From JAFDVL01 sp043736395 (GTDB lineage: Bacteria > Acidobacteriota > Blastocatellia > RBC074), in the NCBI GenBank assembly GCA_043736395.1, contig JAYTCQ010000270.1:1-17353 (forward strand): a stretch of DNA of 17,353 bases. The letters are read 5' to 3'. Both the position numbers and the translations under genes were made by a program. The notes under the pieces are model-generated. The model ran no database searches and was not told the origin of the DNA. It worked only from the letters and a program-made list of their open reading frames with translations. Below are positions 1 to 7,234 of the stretch, piece after piece (position 1 is the first letter of the stretch; every line of letters begins with the position of its first letter).

Positions 1-276
1 AATTTTCTGGATCGAATCTGAATTTTGCGGAACCAGACGATAATAGACCCAAAGCCCTTCCTTCCTTGATTCAACAATTCCCGCCTTTTTCAAATACGCC
101 AGATGTCGTGAGATTTTCGGCTGATTCGGGCCAATCACTTCCACTAAATCGCCAACACAGAGATTTCCCTCGACCACAAGTAGATGTATGAGCCGCAACC
201 GCGTCTGATCGGAGAAGGCCTTGAATAAAGCTTCAAGTTGCTCCAGTGAATTAGCATGCTCAATCTTCGTGTTCAT
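1..276 (-). CDS. ArsR/SmtB-family transcriptional repressor, 3' end cut by window edge
   Basis: The visible 92 codons start at ATG 276-274 and run off the left edge. They encode a winged-helix DNA-binding protein of the ArsR/SmtB type. The first helix carries LFKAFSDQTRLRLIHLL (residues 18-34), and the recognition helix is QPKISRHLAYLKKAG (52-66). The wing is VESRKEGLWVYYRL (68-81). These are textbook family features; such repressors usually leave DNA when they bind a metal(loid) or another ligand. In arsenic-sensing members the helix before the recognition helix holds CVC. Here it reads NLCVGDL, with only Cys40 and Gly42 in place of the second Cys, so classical three-thiolate As(III) binding at that spot looks unlikely from sequence. 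The gene is divergent from the gene at 708 and probably autoregulated through the dyad at 335-364. The ligand is unknown. Confidence 0.88.
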   Translation of the reverse strand, partial: MNTKIEHANSLEQLEALFKAFSDQTRLRLIHLLVVEGNLCVGDLVEVIGPNQPKISRHLAYLKKAGIVESRKEGLWVYYRLVPQNSDSIQKI

Positions 277-334
277 TAGCCCAATATAAACGAAAAACCG
301 CCTATAGTAAATATGCCTACACATATACAATATT

Positions 335-364
335 GATCCATATATACTAAACCATATATAGATC
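335..364. promoter_or_regulatory. AT-rich near-palindrome, candidate ArsR operator
   Basis: A 30-bp imperfect dyad with GATC at both ends and ATATAT in both arms; 22 of 30 positions agree with the reverse complement. It also contains the direct repeat CCATATATA (338-346 and 352-360). It lies 59-88 bp upstream of the repressor start codon, where an autoregulatory operator would be expected. On the minus strand a weak promoter-like pair (TTGTAT, then TACTAT or CTATAG) falls between it and the gene. Binding by this repressor is inferred from position only. Confidence 0.45.
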
Positions 365-465
365 ACCCTCACGTATCTACTAGCCAACTGTAGAGAGGCG
401 TTACCTTTTCATTTGATGATTATTCAATGCGATACTCAACAATATAGGATTAGAGACTGCAACAC

Positions 466-494
466 TTGACAGGTTTGCCAGTACGAGGCAAAAT
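466..494 (+). promoter_or_regulatory. Possible sigma70-type promoter upstream of the secreted di-heme gene
   Basis: TTGACA (466-471) is followed after 17 bp by CAAAAT (489-494), a perfect -35 with a 4/6 match to the -10. An inverted repeat TTTGCC (474-479) / GGCAAA (487-492) occupies the spacer and overlaps the -10, as an operator might. If used, it gives a leader of about 200 nt before the ATG at 708, containing the dyads at 555-589. Sequence match only; a chance occurrence is possible. Confidence 0.3.
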
Positions 495-572
495 CCACCC
501 GTTGTTCACGAGACAACCCCCTTTCATATCTCACCTACGGAAGAATCATTTGCATTACAGTTGTAACGGTTA

Positions 573-589
573 TTGGGAAGTTTTCCCAA
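573..589. promoter_or_regulatory. Perfect dyad TTGGGAA-N3-TTCCCAA, possible operator
   Basis: The two 7-bp arms are perfect reverse complements around a GTT centre, 119 bp upstream of the start codon at 708. The shape is that of a dimeric regulator site rather than a terminator, since the stem is short and no T-run follows. The cognate regulator is unknown. Confidence 0.35.
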
Positions 590-707
590 AGTTTTGCCCC
601 TTCACGCCACAACCTGTTTTAGAGTTAGTAGCCACTGATTTCTTCCCCTTTTCTCACTAAAATTGTGATCTTTCCTGTATTGTTCCCCGCTTTGTTGAGA
701 ACGTTGT

Positions 708-3700
708 ATGTTTAAAAAAATAATTCTCCTCATATTTTGTTGCATGTGCATCTTGTACTTCACATTCTTGCCGACAAAAATTTTAAGAGTCTCCGCACAA
801 ATCAAACCTGCCGTTACTTACGACATTATTTATGTGCGCTGCCCTCGCAAAGGCGATCAGGTGGTTAACTACCTACCCGAAGCGTTTACTCCGTTATTAC
901 CAGAAGCGAATTCGGATTTAATGTTGCTGCATCCCAATGGATCAGAAGAGGTTTTATTTGCTGGAGGCGCAAACGGCGCAATCATAGATCCGTATATTTC
1001 TTACGATGCCCGTTCGGTGATTTTCTGTTTCTTCCCAAATGTTACGAACGTCAATACGCAACGTCGCGCGGATTATGGAAATCTGGCAATGTCCAGAGAT
1101 GGAGCTGATATTTACCGGATGGATTTGGCAACTCGTCAAGTAACGCGATTAACCTATCAGGAATTTTCACCAAATACCGGCAATGGAGCCAATTACGATT
1201 GTTCGCGTCCCGATACGAATTGCCCTCAAGTCGGCGTTTTTAATACTGGTCCTGCATTTTTGCCAGACGGGAGAATCGTGTATACCTCGACGCGTGACAA
1301 TTACATTCCCAATAAGCCCAAGGCTCACGCAGGATTACGGACGATGCAATTATGGGTCATGGATGGCGATGGAAAAAATCAACATGCCATCGGACATTTT
1401 AACTTATCGGAAGCAATGCATCCGTTTGTGCTTAAGGATGGAAGAATCATTTTCACTTCGTGGGAAAACATGGGAGCGCGTGATGATCGCAGTTTTATGT
1501 TGTGGTCAATTTGGCCGGATGGAACTAATTTCGATACGTTTTCCGGGTTTGGAGATACGGACATTGCGCACCACTTCATGACGCAGGCCTCGAACGGAGA
1601 TATTGTTGTTTGCAGGTATTACAATTTGAACAATAATGGCTTTGGCGAATTGTACAGCTTTCCTGTCCAGACTCCCTCCGATCAGCGATCCGTCTTTCAA
1701 CCCTTGCCCGCAGAAAGTAAATCTGAGAAGACAGACTTTGGCTTAAAACGCTGGGGCTATACCCGCTTAACTCCATTCACGACGGCGGACGACTTCCCTG
1801 CTCCATGTTTTCCGGGTGATTTGGTTTCACAAAACCCTTGTCCGAATGGGAATCAGAATCGCGTCGGAAAATTTTCTCATCCATCGGCTGCGCCAAATAA
1901 TTCGATTCTCGTTAGTTACACACGCGGCGCCGCCAATCATAAGTTGAATTTTCTACGCGCCGGCCTGGATTACCCGCTCTACGATTCTGGTATCTACGCA
2001 ATGCGAAACGATCAGGTATTAGGCTCCCCTGATCAGTTAACACTTATCAAAAATGATCCGGCATACAATGAAATTTCGGCGCGTGCCGTCGTACCGTATC
2101 AGGCAATCTATGGTGTTCCAGCCCCCGTAGATTTACCACGCATCGCCAATGACGGCAAAGCCGACACACGCTTACCTGAAGGCACACCGCTGGCTTTAGT
2201 TGGGTCTTCTTCATTAATTTCGCGGGACACTTCGCCGTTATTTGGTGATCCATTTTTTCAGCATTTGAATCACGGAAATCGCAATTGGACTTTTCAGGGA
2301 GCCGATGCCGGAGTCTATTCCGATCAGGATGTTTATGCGCTTCGTATTTTATCGATGCAGCCCACAAGTGATTTACGTTACCCGAATAATGGACGTGGTT
2401 TCACTTCAAATTTCAATGAACGGATTCGCATTCTGGGAGAAATCCCCGTCCGCAAAGAAGGAACCCTTGATGCCCAAGGCAATGTAGACACTTCATTCCT
2501 GGCCAAAATTCCAGGCAACGTGCCATTTACTTTTCAAACGCTTGATCGCAACGGAATGGTATTAAATACAGCGCAGACGTGGCATAGCGTGCAACCTGGA
2601 GAACTACGCGTTAATTGCGGAGGTTGTCATGCTCACGCAAAACCTTCTCTGGATTTCAAATCCACGGCAGCAGCGAAAGCAACGTACACCGTCCGCGATT
2701 TATCTCAAACAACTCCGCTGCTCAACGTGGATGGCTCCCAAAATCCTACCGTTACCGAATCTTCAGATCGCTTCAAAACACTAGAGTACTACCGCGATAT
2801 TCGTCCGATATTTCAAGCGAAATGCGTCTCGTGTCATCAAGCAAATGGTGCGCAATCGGGTGGATTGGATTTGAGCGACAGCACTTATGTGAACTTCAGC
2901 CGTTCAAGCGACTACATCCCCGATGGTCAATATCCATCGGGTTATGCGACGATAGCGATTCACAAAGACCCGCTCGCCAATCCGTTGCCGCGTTCGATTT
3001 CTCCGCAAGGTGATTGGTATTGGCCACAAGTCACACGATTCATCCGCGCCGGTCAAGCCCGTCAAAGCCTCCTCGCCTGGAAAATTTTTGGGAAACGATT
3101 AGACGGCAGACGTAATGAGGATCGCCCAACCGAAACTGTACCTGGAAATCCCGCCACAATTCCTTTCGGGTATAATTTTTATGACTGCGATTTGGATTAC
3201 ACCGGAGAGCAAATGCCTCCGCCCTCGTCTGGTTTGACGCTAACCTGGGAAGAGCGGATGAAAATTGTTCGCTGGATTGATATTGGCTCGCCGATTGATA
3301 TTACTGTCATCAATAACAATTTCGGTTATAAAAGTTATGCCGGATTTTTAGAAGATGATTTGCGTCCGACATTGTCACTGCTTCCCTCTGTTTCGCAAGC
3401 GGCGAAGGATCGAAAACTTTCAAAATTAATAATTGGAACCTACGATCTCGAAAGCGGAATAAGCCCGAACTCACTAATCGTGACCATGAACCGCGCCGTA
3501 GGAGCATTCCCCGCCGGGACAAATCTTGCCGCATCAACGACCATTTCAAATGGTGGAACTGTTTCTATTAACCTGCCGATCCCAATTGATTTGACTGGTG
3601 GGGAAACATCTATTTTCGTTGAAATTCGCGATCAGGCAAATCACGCGACACGACTAGAACGTACTTATTCGCGGGCAAAATTAGTAGCGACTTCAGTTTC

Positions 3701-4394
3701 GGCAGGTAGCTATGCCGCCAATGCAATTCTGGCACCGGATTCGATTGTTTCATTATTTGGAACCAACCTTGCAATGGAAACGCTGCTGGCTCCGTCATTA
3801 CCTTTACCGACGACACTCGCTGGAACCACCGTCATCATCAAAGACAGCCTCGGTGTGGAGCGTGCCGCCGGATTATTTTATGTCTCGCCTACTCAAATAA
3901 ATTATCTGCTCCCATCTGAACTTGCGGCGGGAACTGCCACGGTGATCGTCTCGAATAGCGCTGGAATTTTTTCGACGGGAGCGATAGAAATTTCGCGCAT
4001 TGCTCCAGCACTTTTCTCGGCAGATTCCAACGGACAAGGCTTCGCTGCCGCACAGGCACAACGCGTACGCGGGACGACTTCAACCTTTGAAGAGATTGCT
4101 AAATACGATGTGATACTCCGAAGATTTACGGGAATTCCAATTGACCTGAGCGTCGCGACCGATCAGATATTTCTGGCACTTTATGGCACAGGAATTCGCA
4201 ATCGCAGCAACGTTACGGCAAAAATCGGAGGCGTTGACGCAACCGTAGTTTATTCCGGCGCACACGGTTTTTTTGTGGGCGTAGATCAGGTCAACGTACT
4301 ACTTCCGCGCAGCCTCATCGGACGTGGTGACGTTGATATTGTATTGACTGTAGATGGCAAAACCGCTAACACTGTACGCGTAAACATTAAGTGA
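708..4394 (+). CDS. Secreted HzsA-related di-heme beta-propeller protein with TIGR03437 C-terminal domain
   Basis: A 1228-aa exported protein. Residues 1-31 form a signal peptide (MFKK, hydrophobic run, cleavage likely after VSA). Residues about 40-480 have the repeating look of a TolB/WD40-like beta-propeller, for example DGRIVYTSTRDN near 187 and DGRIIFTSWEN near 244. Two c-type heme sites follow: CGGCH at 637-641 and CVSCH at 706-710. The second sits in YRDIRPIFQAKCVSCHQ, like planctomycete-type cytochrome segments, and is followed by GEQMPPPSSGLT and RWIDIGSP. This layout matches proteins annotated as HzsA-related (similar to the hydrazine synthase alpha subunit), but hydrazine synthesis itself is not implied. 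Residues about 994-1228 are a TIGR03437 domain (IVSLFGTNLA, PTQINYLLP, LYGTGIRNR, GVDQVNVLLP), common in secreted acidobacterial proteins. Likely an extracytoplasmic redox or surface protein of unknown substrate. The start is supported by the signal peptide; its Shine-Dalgarno is weak. Confidence 0.85.
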   Translation: MFKKIILLIFCCMCILYFTFLPTKILRVSAQIKPAVTYDIIYVRCPRKGDQVVNYLPEAFTPLLPEANSDLMLLHPNGSEEVLFAGGANGAIIDPYISYDARSVIFCFFPNVTNVNTQRRADYGNLAMSRDGADIYRMDLATRQVTRLTYQEFSPNTGNGANYDCSRPDTNCPQVGVFNTGPAFLPDGRIVYTSTRDNYIPNKPKAHAGLRTMQLWVMDGDGKNQHAIGHFNLSEAMHPFVLKDGRIIFTSWENMGARDDRSFMLWSIWPDGTNFDTFSGFGDTDIAHHFMTQASNGDIVVCRYYNLNNNGFGELYSFPVQTPSDQRSVFQPLPAESKSEKTDFGLKRWGYTRLTPFTTADDFPAPCFPGDLVSQNPCPNGNQNRVGKFSHPSAAPNNSILVSYTRGAANHKLNFLRAGLDYPLYDSGIYAMRNDQVLGSPDQLTLIKNDPAYNEISARAVVPYQAIYGVPAPVDLPRIANDGKADTRLPEGTPLALVGSSSLISRDTSPLFGDPFFQHLNHGNRNWTFQGADAGVYSDQDVYALRILSMQPTSDLRYPNNGRGFTSNFNERIRILGEIPVRKEGTLDAQGNVDTSFLAKIPGNVPFTFQTLDRNGMVLNTAQTWHSVQPGELRVNCGGCHAHAKPSLDFKSTAAAKATYTVRDLSQTTPLLNVDGSQNPTVTESSDRFKTLEYYRDIRPIFQAKCVSCHQANGAQSGGLDLSDSTYVNFSRSSDYIPDGQYPSGYATIAIHKDPLANPLPRSISPQGDWYWPQVTRFIRAGQARQSLLAWKIFGKRLDGRRNEDRPTETVPGNPATIPFGYNFYDCDLDYTGEQMPPPSSGLTLTWEERMKIVRWIDIGSPIDITVINNNFGYKSYAGFLEDDLRPTLSLLPSVSQAAKDRKLSKLIIGTYDLESGISPNSLIVTMNRAVGAFPAGTNLAASTTISNGGTVSINLPIPIDLTGGETSIFVEIRDQANHATRLERTYSRAKLVATSVSAGSYAANAILAPDSIVSLFGTNLAMETLLAPSLPLPTTLAGTTVIIKDSLGVERAAGLFYVSPTQINYLLPSELAAGTATVIVSNSAGIFSTGAIEISRIAPALFSADSNGQGFAAAQAQRVRGTTSTFEEIAKYDVILRRFTGIPIDLSVATDQIFLALYGTGIRNRSNVTAKIGGVDATVVYSGAHGFFVGVDQVNVLLPRSLIGRGDVDIVLTVDGKTANTVRVNIK

Positions 4395-4412
4395 TTATGT
4401 TTTGGAACGTGC

Positions 4413-6161
4413 ATGGAAAATTATATTTTAGCGGCGATTACAATTGAACTTCAGCGACTGTTACTCAATCAAAGACTTGGCAAAATCATCCAGCTTGGAA
4501 CTACTGGATTGTTGATTGAAACGCGTTTGCGTGAGAGCGGATGGTTGTATATTGCGACTGATCCACAAATGCTGGCGCTGCATTTGACTCATCGAAATGC
4601 GAAGCAATTTTACGCCGAATCCCGAACTGATACGCACTTTGTTGACCTTTTCAAAAAATATCTTGGCAACGCTCTCGTCACTGAAATTGAAAAACTTGGT
4701 TATGATCGGATGGTAAGAATTTCGCTTCTATCTACGGATGAAAACGGAGTCGAGACACCACGTAATCTTGTCATTCAACTCACCGGACGGAGCGCGAATG
4801 TTTTCATCCTCGAACAAAATCTCATCCTGGCTGCGCTGCGTGAACATAATTTCGATACCGGGATTTATTCCGAACCATCGTTGCCTGCCGATAAACTTGA
4901 TCCGTTTTATTGTTCGCCCGAACAGTTGCAATCATTGATCGAAAAACACGAAGGAGACATCACAGCAACAGCCGCTTCATCATTCTTCGGTTTCGGAACC
5001 CAACTCGCCGAAGAGTTTTCCACACGCGCCAAAACGCAGCCAGTTGATATTGCGCTGAAAGAATTACTCGATGAAGCATTTATCGCCGAAACTTTTTCTG
5101 CATCAATTTATTCCTCAGCTCCAATAGCGGAATTGCGACGGGAAATCGGACGCGAAGAGTTTTCTATCACCTGTTCTTCCATCGAATTGCAGCACCTCCA
5201 GAATCGTCTGCGTACGAATTTTGAGTCCGTCAACAAAGCCGCTGATGCCGCACAAAATTTGATCGAAGCACGAAAACATTTTGTTCAGACGAAACAATCG
5301 TTGGCGACAGAACTTAATACGCGATTGAAAAAACAAACAACATTGCAAAGAAATTTTCTGCGGGAACAGGCTGGATTTTCGCGCTTTGAGGAACATCAGA
5401 AATTTGGCGAATTATTATTATCCAATCTACATCAGGCAATAAAATCAGGCTCTTCGTTCACTGTCACAGATTATTACGATCCTGAACAAGCTCAGCTTTC
5501 GATTCCGGCGAAAGAATTTTCAACCCCAAAAGAATTAGCCGAGCATTATTTTAAATCCGCCCGAAAAGCCAGACATGGCATCGAAACCATCAGCGCAAGA
5601 CTGCCCGAAGTCGAAGCCAGCATTCAAAAAATCAATCAACAAATTGAACGACTGAAAAGTATTTTTACGTTTGAATTATTGAACGATTTCAAGGATGAGG
5701 TTGGAACAATTCAGCGCGGCGCAGCGCAAATCAAAACAAAGACTTCTACGTCAAAAGATAAACAAAAACCAATCAGTGGAGTCCGGCGATATCAATCAAG
5801 TGATGGCTATGAAATTTTAGTCGGACGCACCAGCAAAGATAATGACAACCTGACGCTGCGCGTCGCTAAATCTTTTGACCTGTGGTTTCACGCGGCTGAT
5901 TATCCCGGCTCTCACGTGATCTTGCGTAACAAAAGCAAAGCGATTCCGATCCCTGTTCGCAGCATCACCGAGGCTGCGCAGCTTGCCGCGAAGTTTTCAC
6001 AAGCGAATTTGAAAGGCGCAGGCGGTGCGAGAATCGGCGTCAATTATTGCGAGAAAAAATTCGTCACGAAACCAAAAGGATTCGGCGTAGGGCAAGTTCG
6101 ATTGTCAGCATATAAAACAATCCTCGTCGAACCAATCGAAGCGGGTGAGCGAATACTGTAG
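4413..6161 (+). CDS. rqcH: RqcH-like NFACT-family ribosome quality control protein
   Basis: A 582-aa member of the Rqc2/Tae2/NEMF (NFACT) family, close to the usual bacterial length of about 570. In studied bacteria RqcH binds stalled 50S subunits carrying peptidyl-tRNA and adds C-terminal alanine tails that mark the nascent chain for proteolysis. The NFACT-N domain occupies about 1-260 and includes IEKLGYDRMVRI, placing Asp98-Arg99 where the essential DR pair lies in characterised homologues. A helical coiled-coil middle runs about 265-440. The C-terminal NFACT-R domain (about 455-575) has LWFHAADYPGSHVILRN (Trp491, His493) and FVTKPKGFGVGQVRLSAYKT (from 550). The older name is fibronectin-binding protein. 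The start lies 18 bp after the preceding stop, so the two genes may share a transcript, though a functional link to the secreted protein is not obvious. Confidence 0.9.
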   Translation: MENYILAAITIELQRLLLNQRLGKIIQLGTTGLLIETRLRESGWLYIATDPQMLALHLTHRNAKQFYAESRTDTHFVDLFKKYLGNALVTEIEKLGYDRMVRISLLSTDENGVETPRNLVIQLTGRSANVFILEQNLILAALREHNFDTGIYSEPSLPADKLDPFYCSPEQLQSLIEKHEGDITATAASSFFGFGTQLAEEFSTRAKTQPVDIALKELLDEAFIAETFSASIYSSAPIAELRREIGREEFSITCSSIELQHLQNRLRTNFESVNKAADAAQNLIEARKHFVQTKQSLATELNTRLKKQTTLQRNFLREQAGFSRFEEHQKFGELLLSNLHQAIKSGSSFTVTDYYDPEQAQLSIPAKEFSTPKELAEHYFKSARKARHGIETISARLPEVEASIQKINQQIERLKSIFTFELLNDFKDEVGTIQRGAAQIKTKTSTSKDKQKPISGVRRYQSSDGYEILVGRTSKDNDNLTLRVAKSFDLWFHAADYPGSHVILRNKSKAIPIPVRSITEAAQLAAKFSQANLKGAGGARIGVNYCEKKFVTKPKGFGVGQVRLSAYKTILVEPIEAGERIL

Positions 6162-6272
6162 TCCAATGCAGAAGCCCGCACGCAGTAGCCAGTGCGCTTC
6201 TCAAAATTCCGTAGTAGCTAACACACTTCTAATGCGAAGGCGCCCTTACTGCGTGCGGGCTTCTGCATTGGA
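6162..6272. repeat. Inverted-repeat element with 26-bp perfect arms between convergent genes
   Basis: Arms 6162-6187 and 6247-6272 are perfect reverse complements, with 59 bp between them that can pair further in part (GCGCTTC near 6194 against GCGAAGGCGC near 6234). It fills the gap between two stop codons: the rqcH-like TAG ends at 6161 and the minus-strand TAG begins at 6275. The size and arms fit a REP/MITE-like mobile palindrome. I see no target-site duplication and no U-tract, but as RNA from either strand it would fold into a strong hairpin and could limit read-through both ways. Confidence 0.8.
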
Positions 6273-6274
6273 TG

Positions 6275-6700
6275 CTATTCAGCCAATTTCAACTTCGGCC
6301 TCGTCTTCAAAAATACCTCTCCCTGCCCGATGAATTTGCCTTCACAAGTAGCGACAACCACCGTGTATTTATAGGCTGTTTTCTTCACTTTACCTGCCAA
6401 TGGGATTCCTGAAAAGCACGAACCGCCTTTTCCAGTCCTGAACGAGTATCCGCAAAACGGCGAGTCGTGCGCGTTCAGGCGAACTTCCAAATCTCCATCA
6501 ACAGCTTTCCACTGAATTTCTTCGCGGGCTGACAGATGCAATGTGATTGGCTTCAATTGAAAAATCTTATGACTTTTACGAATTGCCCGACTGACTTTCA
6601 CTTCGACTACGACAGGCTTCGTGTCTCTGGGTGGAGGAATAGGCAATTTACTGGATTTAATTTCTTCGAGATAGTGATTAACTTTTGCGTGTAATGCCAT
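6275..6700 (-). CDS. Hypothetical 141-aa beta-rich protein, paralogue of the gene at 6717-7139
   Basis: I do not recognise a named family. The start is ATG 6700-6698, with a strong Shine-Dalgarno AAGGAG (6709-6714) inside the 16-bp gap behind the previous gene, so the pair is co-transcribed. There is no signal peptide or membrane segment. The N-terminal third is charged and proline-bearing (KLPIPPPRDTKP, 19-30). The rest alternates hydrophobic residues like a beta-sandwich: EEIQWKAVDGDLEVRL (60-74), HDSPF (78-82), SGIP (97-100), AYKYTVVV (109-116), GEVFLK (127-132). The same landmarks occur in the same order in the upstream 140-aa protein, so I read them as diverged paralogues. Three cysteines (83, 95, 119) are absent from the partner. 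Position behind a sigma factor and kinase suggests a role in that signalling unit, which is inference. Confidence 0.75.
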   Translation of the reverse strand: MALHAKVNHYLEEIKSSKLPIPPPRDTKPVVVEVKVSRAIRKSHKIFQLKPITLHLSAREEIQWKAVDGDLEVRLNAHDSPFCGYSFRTGKGGSCFSGIPLAGKVKKTAYKYTVVVATCEGKFIGQGEVFLKTRPKLKLAE

Positions 6701-6716
6701 ACGGGGATCTCCTTAA

Positions 6717-7139
6717 TTATAGACGATCAAAAAGGACTTCTCTACGTGAAAAACGGCGATGGACGCGCACACGAGGATCAATCGGAATCGGGTCGCCTTC
6801 GGTCGGGGTAACAATAATTGAATACTTAAACGACGTGAAGGAACCAAATCGCGATGAGCCAATTTCGAGCGGTACGCCCGACCTGACGGCTCCGCTTTCG
6901 ACACCAGAAGCGACAAAGCTATCTGTAAAAAATGGAGTTTCAGAATCAAAGAAGACTTCGATTCTTGAGACACCCGCGCCGCATTCCCATTGCAATTCGT
7001 CTTCGTCTTCTACGAATAAACGAGGAGGCGAAGTGTTTTCCAACACTGCGACCGGGTCATCATTTTGGTTAGTAGTTACGAGCACGAGCTGAGGCGCACC
7101 GTTATTTATGGACACAACAATTCGTTGCGGTTCCAGCAT
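6717..7139 (-). CDS. Hypothetical 140-aa beta-rich protein, first of a paralogous pair
   Basis: The start is ATG 7139-7137, preceded by AAAGGA (7147-7152, 7-nt spacer). A longer open frame reaching 7427 would overlap the kinase gene by about 190 bp, so I reject that extension. No signal peptide or transmembrane segment is visible. The protein reads as beta strands: EPQRIVVSINN (3-13), QLVLVTTNQ (17-25), an acidic stretch FVEDEDELQWEC (42-53), SRIEVFF (58-64), SETPF (66-70), SGVP (87-90), SFKYSIIV (103-110). Trp51, Pro69-Phe70, Ser87-Gly88 and the aromatic-Lys-Tyr strand correspond to Trp64, Pro81-Phe82, Ser97-Gly98 and Tyr110-Lys-Tyr of the downstream protein. A cupredoxin- or immunoglobulin-like sandwich is possible, but no metal-site residues are shared between the two. 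Function unknown; its place after the kinase makes it a candidate partner or substrate. Confidence 0.78.
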   Translation of the reverse strand: MLEPQRIVVSINNGAPQLVLVTTNQNDDPVAVLENTSPPRLFVEDEDELQWECGAGVSRIEVFFDSETPFFTDSFVASGVESGAVRSGVPLEIGSSRFGSFTSFKYSIIVTPTEGDPIPIDPRVRVHRRFSRREVLFDRL

Positions 7140-7185
7140 GATTTTTTCCTTTCGATAGTAGTTTAAGAGGTGTTCGGTGGTCAGT

Positions 7186-7222
7186 GATCGGTGGTCGGAA
7201 GAAATATTTCCGACCACCGATC
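7186..7222 (-). terminator. 15-bp-stem hairpin just after the kinase gene
   Basis: Arms 7186-7200 and 7208-7222 are perfect reverse complements around a 7-nt loop. The hairpin begins 12 bp after the kinase stop codon and ends 46 bp before the next gene. The minus-strand transcript has no clear U-tract, so it may be an intergenic REP-like stem that stabilises or attenuates rather than a simple terminator. A partial copy of one arm (GGTGGTC at 7177-7183) lies alongside, as in clustered palindromic repeats. Confidence 0.6.
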
Positions 7223-7234
7223 CCGGGCCACCGT

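Larger units (their letters stand above)
277..707. other. Divergent intergenic region (431 bp)
   Basis: It separates the minus-strand repressor from the plus-strand secreted protein at 708. I find no convincing gene: the 64-codon open frame at 466-660 has no ribosome-binding site or protein-like composition. It contains the ATATAT dyad (335-364), a possible plus-strand promoter (466-494), the dyad TTACA-GT-TGTAA (555-566) and TTGGGAA-GTT-TTCCCAA (573-589). The cluster of dyads suggests more than one regulator acts on the gene at 708. Confidence 0.6.

Noticed and set aside
466..660. 64-codon open frame in the intergenic region
   Set aside because: No ribosome-binding site, a composition not resembling a protein, and it overlaps the possible promoter and dyads.
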